Part shown: positions 18,824-28,565 of the stretch, piece after piece
Numbering within the stretch: the stretch's first letter is position 1
Layout: each line of letters opens with the position of its first letter
Position numbers and translations under genes: made by a program
The notes under the pieces: generated by a model
Told to the model about the DNA's origin: nothing
Seen by the model: only the letters and a program-made list of their open reading frames with translations
Databases searched by the model: none
Assembly (NCBI GenBank): GCA_947623955.1
Contig: CANQIP010000056.1
Location: forward strand, 1-64,000
DNA length: 64,000 bases
Direction: 5' to 3'
Source: an uncultured Clostridia bacterium
GTDB lineage: Bacteria > Bacillota > Clostridia > UBA1381

Positions 18824-18833
18824 GCGTTGATTT

Positions 18834-18992
18834 TCAGCTTGCTTTTTTCTCCATGCGCAGCCGCTGCTGTTTTTCCGCTATGACTTTTGCCTCGAGCCGA
18901 GCAATTTCGGCGTCTAATTCCTCATCAGTCATATTCTTGATATAATCGGGGATTATACCTCTATCATCTGCGACAAATATTTCTTTTTTCAT
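18834..18992 (-). CDS. Small protein (52 aa) paired with the JAMM-like gene
   Basis: MKKEIFVADDRGIIPDYIKNMTDEELDAEIARLEAKVIAEKQQRLRMEKKAS, ggaggttgaataagATG. Its start lies 2 bp beyond the end of the upstream gene. Confidence 0.65.
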   Translation of the reverse strand: MKKEIFVADDRGIIPDYIKNMTDEELDAEIARLEAKVIAEKQQRLRMEKKAS

Positions 18993-18993
18993 C

Positions 18994-19584
18994 TTATTCA
19001 ACCTCCCAAAAATCTATAATTACATTCTCTTTTATTGTATTCAGTGCCATTATCTGTGCCTTATATTCATCAAAACCCCTTCTTGTAAACTTTGCGATAT
19101 AGGAGTTATATAATTTTTCATCTATTGTTCCCTCTGCCGTATAACATAAAACTTTACCGTCATGGCAGACTATTATGCCTTGACGATAATTATTTTTGTA
19201 ACACGCGTTGAAATCCGCAGCGCTCGGCGGCATACTGTGCGGATGCGTATGTATTGCAATTATATTATTGCGCCCTTTTAAGACTTTCTTCATTGCTCCG
19301 GTATATGCAACCGCTTTTTCTGTTTGCTCATTTAAAGCGCTTATAATAATTTTTCCCGTATCGCCGTCGATCCAGTACATATCCTCGTACAAAGTACCGC
19401 TTCTGTGCTTTAGCATTTCCTTTGCCTTTGCATATAATACGCGGTTCACTTCATCGTTCGGCGTTAAATTGTCGAATTTGCGTCTGTATTCGCCGCTTTC
19501 GATATATGCGCTGTTTATAAGCGTTGACTTGTTCCTTCCGTAACGCTGATTTTCGAGTGCCACCATACCACCCCTTATAATCAT
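18994..19584 (-). CDS. JAMM/MPN-like putative metallopeptidase
   Basis: 196 aa, IIAIHTHPHSMPPSAADFNACY resembles the JAMM HxHP...SxxD metal-binding motif. Confidence 0.6.
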   Translation of the reverse strand: MIIRGGMVALENQRYGRNKSTLINSAYIESGEYRRKFDNLTPNDEVNRVLYAKAKEMLKHRSGTLYEDMYWIDGDTGKIIISALNEQTEKAVAYTGAMKKVLKGRNNIIAIHTHPHSMPPSAADFNACYKNNYRQGIIVCHDGKVLCYTAEGTIDEKLYNSYIAKFTRRGFDEYKAQIMALNTIKENVIIDFWEVE

Positions 19585-19623
19585 TATATCATTTTTTACG
19601 GAATTGTCAACGCTTTCGGGTTT

Positions 19624-20958
19624 TTACACCAGTTTTTTCTCCTGCCACTTACCGGAGTAATATCTCACGACGGGTATTGCCGCGCCGGCAGCCCAGGCGA
19701 GTGGGGTCGCTATCCATATACCCGTCGCGCCGAAAAACTTTACGAGTATGTACGCGAACAAAATTCTCGCGCCGAGCTCCGTTATACCCGACACTGCCGA
19801 GGTGTTCACGTCGCCCGCGCCGCGCAGTACGTTCAGATAACTTCGCATGACGGCAGCGACGAGGTACGCGGTGCTTACTATTGTGAGGTACTCGCCGCCG
19901 ATTTTTACCGCCTCGGCAGCCGTATCGTCGAGGAATATACCGAGCAGCTGCACTCGGAACGTCACTATCGCGGCGGCAATTACGACGCATATGCCGATAA
20001 GCGCCGCGAGCGTGCGGTAAAGTCCCGTTTTTATTCTGTCAATGTTGTCCGCGCCCATGTTCTGACCCGTGAATACCGACAGCGACATTCCCACCGACAC
20101 GACGGGCATAATCGCGATAGAGTCAATACGCGTCGCGGCGGTGTACGCAGCCATCGTCATCGAGCCGAAGGAGTTCACGAGCCGCTGAACGCTCATCGTG
20201 CCGAGCGATATAAGGCAGCTTTCGAGCGACGCGGGCAGACCTGTGCGGAATATTTTAAAAACCGTTTCCTTTTTCGCCTTCCATATAATGCCGTCGAGGT
20301 TTAATATTTTTCTGTGCCGTACTATATGCGTTATGCAGAACACCGCGCTTATCATCTGCGCTATGACCGTCGCCCACGCCGCGCCCGCGACGCCCATGCG
20401 GAACACGACGACGAACAGCAGATCCATTCCGACGTTCAGCATAGCCGAAATAATGAGCGCGAACAGCGGCGTCCTGCTGTCGCCGAGACTTCTCAAAACA
20501 GCGCCCGACGCATTGTAAGCCGCCGTTGTCACCATGAACGCGAAAATAATCGAAATGTAGCGCACCGACTCGTCTATTACGTCGGACGGCGTGTTCAAAA
20601 GCAGCAGAATACGGCGCGCGAAAACAACTCCCGCCGCTGACGTTACAACAGCCATAACCGCTATTATGTACACGAGCGACGCGACCGTTTCGCGCAGCTT
20701 TACATAGTCGCGCTTGCCGAAACACTGCGAAATGATTATGCCCGCGCCGTTCGTCATGCCCATCATAAAACATATCGCGAGCGTCATAAGTGTGGACGTT
20801 GCGCCGACCGCCGCGAGCGACTGTGCGCCGACGAATTTTCCGACCACCGCCGCGTCAACAAAATTATATATCTGCTGAAAAATATTTCCTATAAGCATCG
20901 GCGCGGAAAACGATAATATCATCTTCAGCGGGCTGCCTTTCGTCATATCATATATCAT
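19624..20958 (-). CDS. MATE-family efflux transporter
   Basis: MIYDMTKGSPLKMILSFSAPMLIGNIFQQIYNFVDAAVVGKFVGAQSLAAVGATSTLM, classic MATE N-terminus. Confidence 0.93.
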   Translation of the reverse strand: MIYDMTKGSPLKMILSFSAPMLIGNIFQQIYNFVDAAVVGKFVGAQSLAAVGATSTLMTLAICFMMGMTNGAGIIISQCFGKRDYVKLRETVASLVYIIAVMAVVTSAAGVVFARRILLLLNTPSDVIDESVRYISIIFAFMVTTAAYNASGAVLRSLGDSRTPLFALIISAMLNVGMDLLFVVVFRMGVAGAAWATVIAQMISAVFCITHIVRHRKILNLDGIIWKAKKETVFKIFRTGLPASLESCLISLGTMSVQRLVNSFGSMTMAAYTAATRIDSIAIMPVVSVGMSLSVFTGQNMGADNIDRIKTGLYRTLAALIGICVVIAAAIVTFRVQLLGIFLDDTAAEAVKIGGEYLTIVSTAYLVAAVMRSYLNVLRGAGDVNTSAVSGITELGARILFAYILVKFFGATGIWIATPLAWAAGAAIPVVRYYSGKWQEKKLV

Positions 20959-20993
20959 AAATTCCGCCTCTTGCGTAAGCAAATTTACGGCAT

Positions 20994-21022
20994 ATTATAG
21001 TCCAATATAATATTTATGTCAA
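20994..21022 (-). promoter_or_regulatory. Consensus promoter of the MATE gene
   Basis: Minus strand TTGACA-17 nt-TATAAT. Confidence 0.75.
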
Positions 21023-21026
21023 TAGG

Positions 21027-21055
21027 TTGAAAAATTTTTTTCGGTTTGGTATAAT
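21027..21055 (+). promoter_or_regulatory. Promoter of the UgtP-like gene
   Basis: TTGAAA-17 nt-TATAAT preceded by TGG. Confidence 0.7.
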
Positions 21056-21112
21056 AAAAACAACCGAAAAATGAAAAAGAGGACAAAAATCAGACAAAAG
21101 GGGGATTTCATA

Positions 21113-22237
21113 ATGAAGGTGCTGCTGCTGTCGGTAAAGGCGGGCTACGGCCACCACTCGACCGCGAAAGCGATAATAGAGTATTTTGAAAAAAACGGTC
21201 ACCAATGCGAAATGCTTGACATATTCGATTACATAAGCCACCGCATAGGCGATTATATAAACGACAGCTATCTGCTCATGACGAAATATATACCGAAAAC
21301 GTACGGAAAAGCGTACGGAAAGCTGGCGCAGAAGGACGAGCCTTATGACTACCATTCGCTTATATCGCTGTTTTCGCGGTTCGTGTCGAAAAAGCTGTCG
21401 AAGTACGTGAGCGACTATAAGCCCGATTTCATGATAGGTACGCACAGCTACGCGGGCGTGTGCATGAGCATACTGACCGAAACGGGCGTGACCTCATGCC
21501 CGACGGTGGGAATAGTAACGGATTACACCGTGCATCCGCTGTGGGAGAGTACGTTCCTCGACTACTACGTGATACCGGACGAGCTGCTCGCATCGGAGAT
21601 GCAGCAGAAGGGTATACCGAAGGATAAGCTTTTGCCGTTCGGCATACCGGTGCGGGAACAGTTCGCTCGCAGAACAGATAAAAAAGAGGCGCGGCGTATG
21701 CTCGGTATAGACGATATACCGACGGTGCTTATAATGATGGGGTCGATGGGTTACGGCAATATTAAGCCGCAGCTGGAGGCGATAGACAAAAGCCCGCACG
21801 AATTCCAGATAATCTGTGTGTGCGGGTCGAACAAAAAGCTTAAAGAATACGTGGACGCGTCGGACTGGACAAAGAGCTTTCACGTTTACGGCTTTACCGA
21901 CGACGTGGATATTATGATGGATGCGTCGGACGTTCTGATAACAAAGCCCGGCGGTCTTACGACCTCCGAGGCTTTGAGCAAGGGTATACCGATGATTATT
22001 TCAAACCCCATTCCCGGTCAGGAGGACAGAAATCTTAACTTCCTCGTGAACACGGGTGCGGCGATTATAACAAACGACACCTTCGGCGTGCAGGACGCGT
22101 TGAATATGCTGTTCACAAGCCCGTGGCGCATACGTATCATGGAGGAAAGCGTGAGCCATATAGGCAAGCCGAACGCGACAGCCGACCTTTACAATTTCGC
22201 CGTGTCAAAGACTGCCGCGAAGGAAACGGTAATCTGA
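21113..22237 (+). CDS. UgtP/MGDG-synthase-like diacylglycerol glycosyltransferase
   Basis: MKVLLLSVKAGYGHHSTAKAIIEYF..., GIVTDYTVHPLWESTFLDYYVIPDE, VLITKPGGLTTSEALSKGIPMIISNPIPGQEDRN. Likely ATG at 21113. Confidence 0.88.
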   Translation: MKVLLLSVKAGYGHHSTAKAIIEYFEKNGHQCEMLDIFDYISHRIGDYINDSYLLMTKYIPKTYGKAYGKLAQKDEPYDYHSLISLFSRFVSKKLSKYVSDYKPDFMIGTHSYAGVCMSILTETGVTSCPTVGIVTDYTVHPLWESTFLDYYVIPDELLASEMQQKGIPKDKLLPFGIPVREQFARRTDKKEARRMLGIDDIPTVLIMMGSMGYGNIKPQLEAIDKSPHEFQIICVCGSNKKLKEYVDASDWTKSFHVYGFTDDVDIMMDASDVLITKPGGLTTSEALSKGIPMIISNPIPGQEDRNLNFLVNTGAAIITNDTFGVQDALNMLFTSPWRIRIMEESVSHIGKPNATADLYNFAVSKTAAKETVI

Positions 22238-23115
22238 AATTCTTTGCCGCGCAGGTAATTTAAAATCCTCGCGTCGGATGTGAAATCGAAATGCAGCTTG
22301 TATGACGCAAGCTGTATTTTTTGCGCCGTTTTCGCGCCGTACTTTTTGTCGCCCGCGAGCGGGTGACCGATGTGCGCCAGCTGTGCGCGTATCTGGTGCG
22401 TGCGCCCCGTCATAAGCTCGACCTCGACAAGCGACAGGTTGTTTTTTACGGCAAGTCTTTTGTAGCGGAGCATGGCTTTTTTTGACCCGTCCGTCTCGCC
22501 GTCAGTGACGCTCACCTTTTTGTCGCCGCGTGTAAGGCTCGATGTAACCGTGCCTTCCGCGTCCGTTATGCCCTCTGCTGCGGCGAGGTAATACTTTTTA
22601 ACCTCGCGCTTTTTGATTTTTTCGTTCATTACACGGAGCGCGTCGGCGTTTTTCGCGCCGATTATTATTCCCGACGTGTTGCGGTCGAGACGGTTGCAAA
22701 ACGCGGGCGCAAAGCTGTGCTCGTTTTGCGGGTCGTATTCGCCCTTTTTGAAAAGATAGCTTTGCATACGCGAAAGCAGCGTGTCGTCCGTGCCTTTGTC
22801 ATCCGAGTGTACGACAAGTCCGGCGGGCTTGTTGATGAGTATGATGTTACCGTCCTCGTACACGACGTCAATATCGCTCCTGTCTGCCTTGAACGAGCAA
22901 GGCGCGTCAAAAAATTCGTCGGCGAAATAAAGCGTCAGAACATCGCCGCCTTGTATCACATACGCGCCGTCCTTTACGTGCTTACCGTTCACGCGCACAC
23001 AGTTTTTTCTAAGCCCCTTGTATAACATTCCCAAAGGCAGACGCGGCATATATTTTGTTATGAATTTGTCAAGACGCTGATTTGCGTCGTTTTTGTTTAC
23101 AGTTATTTCTCTCAT
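22189..23115 (-). CDS. RluC/RluD-family pseudouridine synthase
   Basis: 308 aa, S4-like N-terminus; INKPAGLVVHSDDKGTDDTL, FCNRLDRNTSGIIIGAK, TGRTHQIRAQLAHIGHPLAGDKKYG. Confidence 0.94.
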   Translation of the reverse strand: MREITVNKNDANQRLDKFITKYMPRLPLGMLYKGLRKNCVRVNGKHVKDGAYVIQGGDVLTLYFADEFFDAPCSFKADRSDIDVVYEDGNIILINKPAGLVVHSDDKGTDDTLLSRMQSYLFKKGEYDPQNEHSFAPAFCNRLDRNTSGIIIGAKNADALRVMNEKIKKREVKKYYLAAAEGITDAEGTVTSSLTRGDKKVSVTDGETDGSKKAMLRYKRLAVKNNLSLVEVELMTGRTHQIRAQLAHIGHPLAGDKKYGAKTAQKIQLASYKLHFDFTSDARILNYLRGKEFQITVSFAAVFDTAKL

Positions 23116-23214
23116 TTCATTACCCCGAAAGTAAATTTTTCCGCGGTAAATATTGTATCACAAAAGAAAATATGTTACAATATACTTTGTAAAAAACGAA
23201 AAGGAGATATTTGT

Positions 23215-24162
23215 ATGGGACTGTTTAACGGATATTTAAAGCCCGGACCGGGCGTGGACAAGGACGAGCCCAAAAAGAAGGGGTTTTTCCTGTATATAGA
23301 TATAATATGGCAGAAAATGGGCAAGTTTGTGGCTGCGAACTCGCTATACTCGCTCACGAGCCTTTTGTGGATCGCCGCGCTGTATATGTTTTTCGGCTAC
23401 CTGTTCATCAGGACGGGCATAGTCGATAACGTCACCGAGAACATTCGTCAGGCGGAGGGCTTAACGGCGGAGCAAGCCGCGCAGCTTGGCGGTAACGTGG
23501 TTGTAATGCTGCAGATATTCTTCTCTGTCGGAGTGTTCGTGCTGTGGGGCAGCGGCCCGAGCAGCGCGGCTTACGCGTATATTAACCGCTGCTTTACGCG
23601 CGGCGTGCCGGTGTGGGTCGCGAGCGACGGCAAGGACAAGTTTCTGGAAAACTTCAAGCAGGGTATGCTCGTTGTGCTTATTGACGCGATTATACTCGTG
23701 TTCGGCGTAAACGCGATGCACTTTTATTACAGCTTTTACACCTCGACCGGTAACGTGATATGGCTTTTGCCATCGTATATTATGGTGGTCGTGTTTGTGC
23801 TTTACACAATGATGCACTCGTATATATATCAGATAATGGTGACATTTGACTGCTCTCTCGGCGCGATATACAAAAACGCGCTGCTGCTTTCGATCGCAAA
23901 GCTGCCCGGCAATATTCTGACGACCGCCATAAGCTGCGGACTTCTGTACGCGATATTCATGGTAATAAACTTAAATCCGCTGTTCGCGGCAATAATAGTG
24001 CTTGTGTTCGGACTGTGTTTCACGCGCTACGTGACGGATTTCTACGCGGCGAGAGTTATCGAGAAAACCATACTCACAAACATGAAGAAAAAGGAAGAAA
24101 AAAAGCCCGTTATAGAATATCTTGACGAGGACGAAAACGAGCCGGAGGTAGGCGAGGAATGA
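23215..24162 (+). CDS. DUF624 (YesL-like) membrane protein
   Basis: 315 aa, multiple TM segments, [45 protein letters not shown]. Confidence 0.8.
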   Translation: MGLFNGYLKPGPGVDKDEPKKKGFFLYIDIIWQKMGKFVAANSLYSLTSLLWIAALYMFFGYLFIRTGIVDNVTENIRQAEGLTAEQAAQLGGNVVVMLQIFFSVGVFVLWGSGPSSAAYAYINRCFTRGVPVWVASDGKDKFLENFKQGMLVVLIDAIILVFGVNAMHFYYSFYTSTGNVIWLLPSYIMVVVFVLYTMMHSYIYQIMVTFDCSLGAIYKNALLLSIAKLPGNILTTAISCGLLYAIFMVINLNPLFAAIIVLVFGLCFTRYVTDFYAARVIEKTILTNMKKKEEKKPVIEYLDEDENEPEVGEE

Positions 24163-26024
24163 TTTTGGGCGATTACGACGTGGCTGTGATAGGCGGCGGT
24201 CATGCGGGCTGTGAGGCGGCTCTTGCCGCCGCGCGGCTCGGTATGAGGACGGTCGTGTTTTCGATAAGCCTTGACGCGATAGGCAATCTTCCGTGTAATC
24301 CGAGCATAGGCGGCACGGCGAAGGGTCATCTCGTGCGCGAGGTTGACGCGCTCGGCGGCGAAATGGGTAAGGCTGCCGACGCGGCGATGATACAGTCTAA
24401 GATGCTGAACCGCGGCAAGGGCCCCGCGGTACATTCGCTGCGCGCGCAGATCGACCGCAAAAAGTACCACGCGGAGATGAAAAACCGCCTTGAGGCGCAG
24501 AAAAACCTGCACGTAAAGCAAGCCGAGATTGTGAATATACTTACCGAAAACAACGCCGTTACGGGCGTTGTGACGAGTACGGGCGCAGAGTACACCGCGA
24601 AGGCGGTCATTGTCGCAAGCGGCACGTATTTAAAGGGTAAAATACTCATAGGCTCGTATTCGCGTGAGTCGGGTCCCGACGGTATGTTCCCCGCAAACGA
24701 GCTGTCGGAAAATCTGCGGCGTATAGGCGTGGAACTTATGCGTTTTAAAACGGGTACGCCCGCGAGAATACACGCCGACTCGCTCGATTACGGCAAAATG
24801 GAGGTCGAGGAGGGTGACGAGAAAATCGTGCCGTTCTCGTTTGAAACTGAAAAAGCGGGGGAGAACCTTGTGCCGTGCTACATCGTCTACACAAACGAGA
24901 AAACGCATGATATTATCCGCGCCAATCTCGAACGCTCCGCGATGTACGGCGGTCACGTCGAGGGTGTGGGCCCGCGTTACTGTCCGTCGATCGAGGATAA
25001 AGTCGTGCGGTTCGCCGACAAAAAACGGCATCAGCTTTTTATAGAGCCGATGGGGTTAGGTACAAAGGAAATGTACGCGCAGGGCTTTTCGACAAGTCTG
25101 CCCGAGGACGTGCAGCTTGAAATGTACAGGAGCGTCGAGGGTCTGGAAAATGTGGAGATAATGCGCAGCGCCTACGCGATAGAGTACGACTGCTGCGACC
25201 CGCAGCAGCTTTTGGCGACGCTTGAATTTAAGAAAATAAGCGGTTTGTACGGCGCGGGACAGTTTAACGGCACGTCCGGCTATGAGGAGGCGGCGGCGCA
25301 GGGGCTTATTGCGGGCATAAACGCCGCGCTTAAAATCAAGGGCGAGAAACCGCTTACGCTTAAAAGAAGCGACGGTTATATCGGCACGCTTATAGACGAC
25401 CTCATAACGAAAGGCACGACCGAGCCGTACCGCATGATGACGTCGCGCAGCGAGTATCGTTTGCTCCTAAGACAGGACAACGCCGACGAGCGTCTGACAC
25501 CGTTCGGTTACCGCGTGGGGCTTATATCGGAGGAACGGTACAAAAAATTCCTCGAAAAAATGAATATGGTGGAAAACGAGATAAAAAGGCTCGAAAGCGT
25601 GGTCGTGCCGCCGAAGGACACGAACCCGCTGCTTGAAAAATACGGCACGGCGGCGGTAAAGACCGGCATACGTTTAAGCGACATGATAAAACGCCCCGAG
25701 CTCGACTATGAAAAACTCGCGCCTGTGGATAAGGACAGAAAACCGCTACCCGACGCTGTTTGCGAGCAGGCGGAGATAAAGCTGAAGTACGACGGGTATA
25801 TAAAGCGTCAGATCGCGCAGGTGGAGCAGTTCCGCAAAACAGAGGAAAAGCTGCTGCCCGAAAATCAGGACTATTCGGATATTCACGGTCTGCGCCTGGA
25901 GGCGCGTCAAAAGCTTAACAAGGTGCAGCCGAAATCGATCGGTCAGGCGTCGCGAATATCGGGCGTGTCGCCGGCTGACGTGTCGGTGCTTATAGTGTGG
26001 CTCGAAAGCCGTCGAAATCTGTAG
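24159..26024 (+). CDS. mnmG: tRNA uridine-5-carboxymethylaminomethyl modification enzyme MnmG/GidA
   Basis: 621 aa, [59 protein letters not shown] overlap with the upstream gene. Confidence 0.98.
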   Translation: MILGDYDVAVIGGGHAGCEAALAAARLGMRTVVFSISLDAIGNLPCNPSIGGTAKGHLVREVDALGGEMGKAADAAMIQSKMLNRGKGPAVHSLRAQIDRKKYHAEMKNRLEAQKNLHVKQAEIVNILTENNAVTGVVTSTGAEYTAKAVIVASGTYLKGKILIGSYSRESGPDGMFPANELSENLRRIGVELMRFKTGTPARIHADSLDYGKMEVEEGDEKIVPFSFETEKAGENLVPCYIVYTNEKTHDIIRANLERSAMYGGHVEGVGPRYCPSIEDKVVRFADKKRHQLFIEPMGLGTKEMYAQGFSTSLPEDVQLEMYRSVEGLENVEIMRSAYAIEYDCCDPQQLLATLEFKKISGLYGAGQFNGTSGYEEAAAQGLIAGINAALKIKGEKPLTLKRSDGYIGTLIDDLITKGTTEPYRMMTSRSEYRLLLRQDNADERLTPFGYRVGLISEERYKKFLEKMNMVENEIKRLESVVVPPKDTNPLLEKYGTAAVKTGIRLSDMIKRPELDYEKLAPVDKDRKPLPDAVCEQAEIKLKYDGYIKRQIAQVEQFRKTEEKLLPENQDYSDIHGLRLEARQKLNKVQPKSIGQASRISGVSPADVSVLIVWLESRRNL

Positions 26025-26214
26025 CGCATAGGCAAAATACACAATAATAATATCCATATCTTGTATGTTATGTATGTTGTTGGAAACAAGATATTGTGGT
26101 ACAATATATACGCGGCGCGAATTGCCGCGGGTGAAGACATTTTTCTTGCGACCCTGATAACAAGTACAGGGGCGGCGGTCAGTTCCGGCACTTCCTTACA
26201 GGGGGTGCATAGTC

Positions 26215-26292
26215 ATGGTTAATTCGGACTGGACTTGGTTTATTATTCAAGTCTTTGTTATTGCTATGATTATTAAATGGATAAAAAAATAA
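26215..26292 (+). CDS. Putative type I toxin, 25-aa hydrophobic peptide
   Basis: MVNSDWTWFIIQVFVIAMIIKWIKK, strong RBS gggggtg, one TM helix with a basic C-terminus. Convergent antisense RNA overlaps its 3' end. Confidence 0.65.
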   Translation: MVNSDWTWFIIQVFVIAMIIKWIKK

Positions 26293-26392
26293 CCGCCCAT
26301 TCTGACCAATGAGCGGTTGGGGTAGAATATGATTTAACATATATCTACTAAAATCGTTAAAGTGTCGGAACGGGTTTTCCGTCCCTTTGTTA
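26283..26392 (-). ncRNA. Putative antisense RNA antitoxin
   Basis: Minus-strand promoter TTGACA-17 nt-TATACT (26426-26398), 5' hairpin GGGACGGAAAACCCGTTCC, 3' terminator AACCGCTCATTGGTCAGAATGGGCGGTTATTTTTTT inside the toxin 3' end. Confidence 0.65.
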
Positions 26393-26397
26393 TCTAA

Positions 26398-26426
26398 AGT
26401 ATAACATACAATCTCCGCCTTGTCAA
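26398..26426 (-). promoter_or_regulatory. Promoter of the antisense RNA
   Basis: TTGACA-17 nt-TATACT on the minus strand. Confidence 0.75.
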
Positions 26427-26543
26427 TAGCGGGAAAGCAATTAACGCGTTACCGATGGGTAAAAGAGCGGCGTAAGTCCGCTCAAAAGAACGCCGCTCCG
26501 TAATCGGACGGGGCGGCGCCCTTTCCTTTTCAATACAACATCA

Positions 26544-26573
26544 AAAAAACCGCTTGTATACAAGCGGTTTTTT
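26544..26573. terminator. Bidirectional terminator downstream of tRNA-Thr
   Basis: Perfect 30-nt palindrome AAAAAACCGCTTGTATACAAGCGGTTTTTT. Confidence 0.85.
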
Positions 26574-26575
26574 CG

Positions 26576-26651
26576 TGGAGCTGGTAATGGGACTCGAACC
26601 CGCGGCCTGCGCATTACGAATGCGCTGCTCTACCAACTGAGCTATACCAGC
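26576..26651 (-). tRNA. tRNA-Thr (anticodon CGT), CCA encoded
   Basis: Reverse complement GCTGGTATAGCTCAGTTGGTAGAGCAGCGCATTCGTAATGCGCAGGCCGCGGGTTCGAGTCCCATTACCAGCTCCA; full cloverleaf, anticodon loop TTCGTAA. Confidence 0.95.
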
Positions 26652-26678
26652 GTGGAAAGCGAGTAGAACTCGCTTTTA

Positions 26679-27122
26679 TTAACCTATTAAATCCTTGACA
26701 ATAGCGTTAACGGCTTTGCCGTCCGCTCTGCCCTTAATCTGCGGCATTACAGCCGCCATAACCTTACCCATATCGCGCATCGACGACGCACCCGTTTCCT
26801 TAACCGCCGCCTCGACAATCGGTCGAAGTTCCTTGTCGGTAAGCTGTTTGGGAAGGTAGCCCATCAAAACATCCATTTCTTCTTTGAGCTGCGAGATCAA
26901 ATCCTCTCTGCCGCTCTTTTCGTATTCGGGGAGTACGTCCTTGCGCTGTTTTAACTGCTTTGCAATGACGTCTAAAATGTCCTCATCCTCAAGAGTTACT
27001 TTTTTGTCCTTTTCAATCTGCAAAATCGCCGTCCGTATCATCTGAACGGTATTTTTACGGATGGTCTCCTTATTTTTCATTGACGACTTCAAATCCTGCG
27101 CTAACTGTTCCTTTAAAGCCAT
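26679..27122 (-). CDS. GatB/YqeY domain-containing protein
   Basis: MALKEQLAQDLKSSMKNKETIRKNTVQMIRTAI...MRDMGKVMAAVMPQIKGRADGKAVNAIVKDLI. Confidence 0.92.
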   Translation of the reverse strand: MALKEQLAQDLKSSMKNKETIRKNTVQMIRTAILQIEKDKKVTLEDEDILDVIAKQLKQRKDVLPEYEKSGREDLISQLKEEMDVLMGYLPKQLTDKELRPIVEAAVKETGASSMRDMGKVMAAVMPQIKGRADGKAVNAIVKDLIG

Positions 27123-27152
27123 TAAAGTCATCTCCTCATATCAAAATCGAAA

Positions 27153-27326
27153 TCAGAACTTTCTCTTTCTCGCCGCCTCAGACTTCTTCTTGCGCTTTAC
27201 GCTGGGCTTTTCGTAATGCTCACGCTTTCTGATTTCAGACATAACACCTGACTTGGCACACTGACGCTTAAAACGACGGAGCGCGCTGTCGAGTGACTCA
27301 TTATCTTTTACTCTAACTTCAGACAT
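27153..27326 (-). CDS. rpsU: 30S ribosomal protein S21
   Basis: [57 protein letters not shown]. Confidence 0.97.
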   Translation of the reverse strand: MSEVRVKDNESLDSALRRFKRQCAKSGVMSEIRKREHYEKPSVKRKKKSEAARKRKF

Positions 27327-27401
27327 GTATATCCCTCCCTCCGGCAAGTCAATTCTAAAAAAACGGACTTGATGGAATGCTGCAATTCATGCAACTATGT
27401 C

Positions 27402-27431
27402 ATTATACATTATTTAGGGGCTAAATGTCAA
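27402..27431 (-). promoter_or_regulatory. rpsU promoter
   Basis: Minus strand TTGACA-18 nt-TATAAT. Confidence 0.65.
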
Positions 27432-27529
27432 GTGTTTTATGAATTTTTATGCTCTGACAAAATATATCATTATATTTGTCTTGTTTTTGGGTTGTGTTTA
27501 TTGTATACTTGTTTTAAGAGGTGATAGCC

Positions 27530-28339
27530 ATGAAAAAAGCGATTGCGGCATTGTGTGCCGTCATCTGTTTAACGCCGTCGGCGTATGCGGACGATGACAT
27601 AGCGGTTTATATGAACGGTGAAAAGCTTTCGTTCGAGCAGCCGCCCATAATACGGAACGATTCAACGCTCGTACCGTTCCGCTCGATATTCGAGCGGCTC
27701 GATATGACGGTGCAGTGGTTCGAGGAGGACAGGCGCGTCACGGCGCAGAGCGAGGGTACGGCGATAACGCTGTTTATAGACAGCCCTGTCATGTATGTAA
27801 ACGACAAGACGACGGAACTCAACACCCCCGCGATTATATATAACGACTATACCATGGTACCTCTCCGCGCCGTTGCGGAGGCGGCGCAGGCGCAGGTTGA
27901 CTGGGACGGGGAGAGCCGAACGGTTACGATTACGGCGCGTGAGAGTGAATTTGAGGACTGGGCTTTGCAGGTGCTTACGCTTACCAACGCGGAGCGAGCC
28001 AAGAACGGTCTTAACCCGCTGGAGTGGGACGACTCTCTCGCAAATCTCGGCAAAGCGCACTGCGAGGACATGATCAACCGTAACTTTTTCGCGCATAACA
28101 ATCCCGACGGCGAGACGCCGTTCGACAGAATGAAAAAAGCGGGCATATCGTACCATGCGGCGGGTGAGAATATCGCCGCCGGACAGTATTCGCCCGAGGC
28201 GGCGATGCAAGCGTGGATGAACAGTCCCGGACACAGGCAGAATATTTTAAATCCCGAGTTCAAGTCTCTCGGCGTCGGCGTTGTAAAGGGCGGCGAGTAC
28301 GGTATTTATTGGGCGCAGGAGTTTGCGCGGCTCAAATAA
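27530..28339 (+). CDS. Secreted CAP/SCP-domain protein with copper amine oxidase N-terminal-like domain
   Basis: Signal peptide; DDIAVYMNGEKLSFEQPPIIRNDSTLVPFRSIFE (PF07833-like); LTNAERAKNGLNPLEWDDSLANLGKAHCEDMINRNFFAHNNPDGETPFDRM...ENIAAG...WMNSPGHRQNIL (CAP). Confidence 0.92.
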   Translation: MKKAIAALCAVICLTPSAYADDDIAVYMNGEKLSFEQPPIIRNDSTLVPFRSIFERLDMTVQWFEEDRRVTAQSEGTAITLFIDSPVMYVNDKTTELNTPAIIYNDYTMVPLRAVAEAAQAQVDWDGESRTVTITARESEFEDWALQVLTLTNAERAKNGLNPLEWDDSLANLGKAHCEDMINRNFFAHNNPDGETPFDRMKKAGISYHAAGENIAAGQYSPEAAMQAWMNSPGHRQNILNPEFKSLGVGVVKGGEYGIYWAQEFARLK

Positions 28340-28360
28340 AGAGCCGCGTATATTTTTTTT
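28326..28360 (+). terminator. Terminator after the CAP gene
   Basis: CGCGGCTC-aaataaa-GAGCCGCGtatatttttttt. Confidence 0.8.
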
Positions 28361-28536
28361 GCCCAAAAATATTTAAAAAGTGTTTCCGAAATTTTAAATT
28401 TGTTATTTTTGTCATACAAAATTATGTTGTTTTTTCGACGCCGATACGGCAAAATTACGGTTACGTTAAAAATGTGTAAAAGAACTAAAAAATATAATAA
28501 AACTCCAAAAAATTCAATATATTTACACAAAAAATA

Positions 28537-28565
28537 TTGACTTTTTCAGGCAATAGATGTATAAT
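28537..28565 (+). promoter_or_regulatory. Promoter of the giant surface-protein gene
   Basis: TTGACT-17 nt-TATAAT. Predicted leader about 155-160 nt. Confidence 0.7.

Noticed and set aside
26440-26520. c-di-GMP (GEMM) riboswitch suggested by gcgttaccgatgg
   Set aside because: The rest of the GEMM consensus is missing; the match looks coincidental, although the region does fold as a hairpin.
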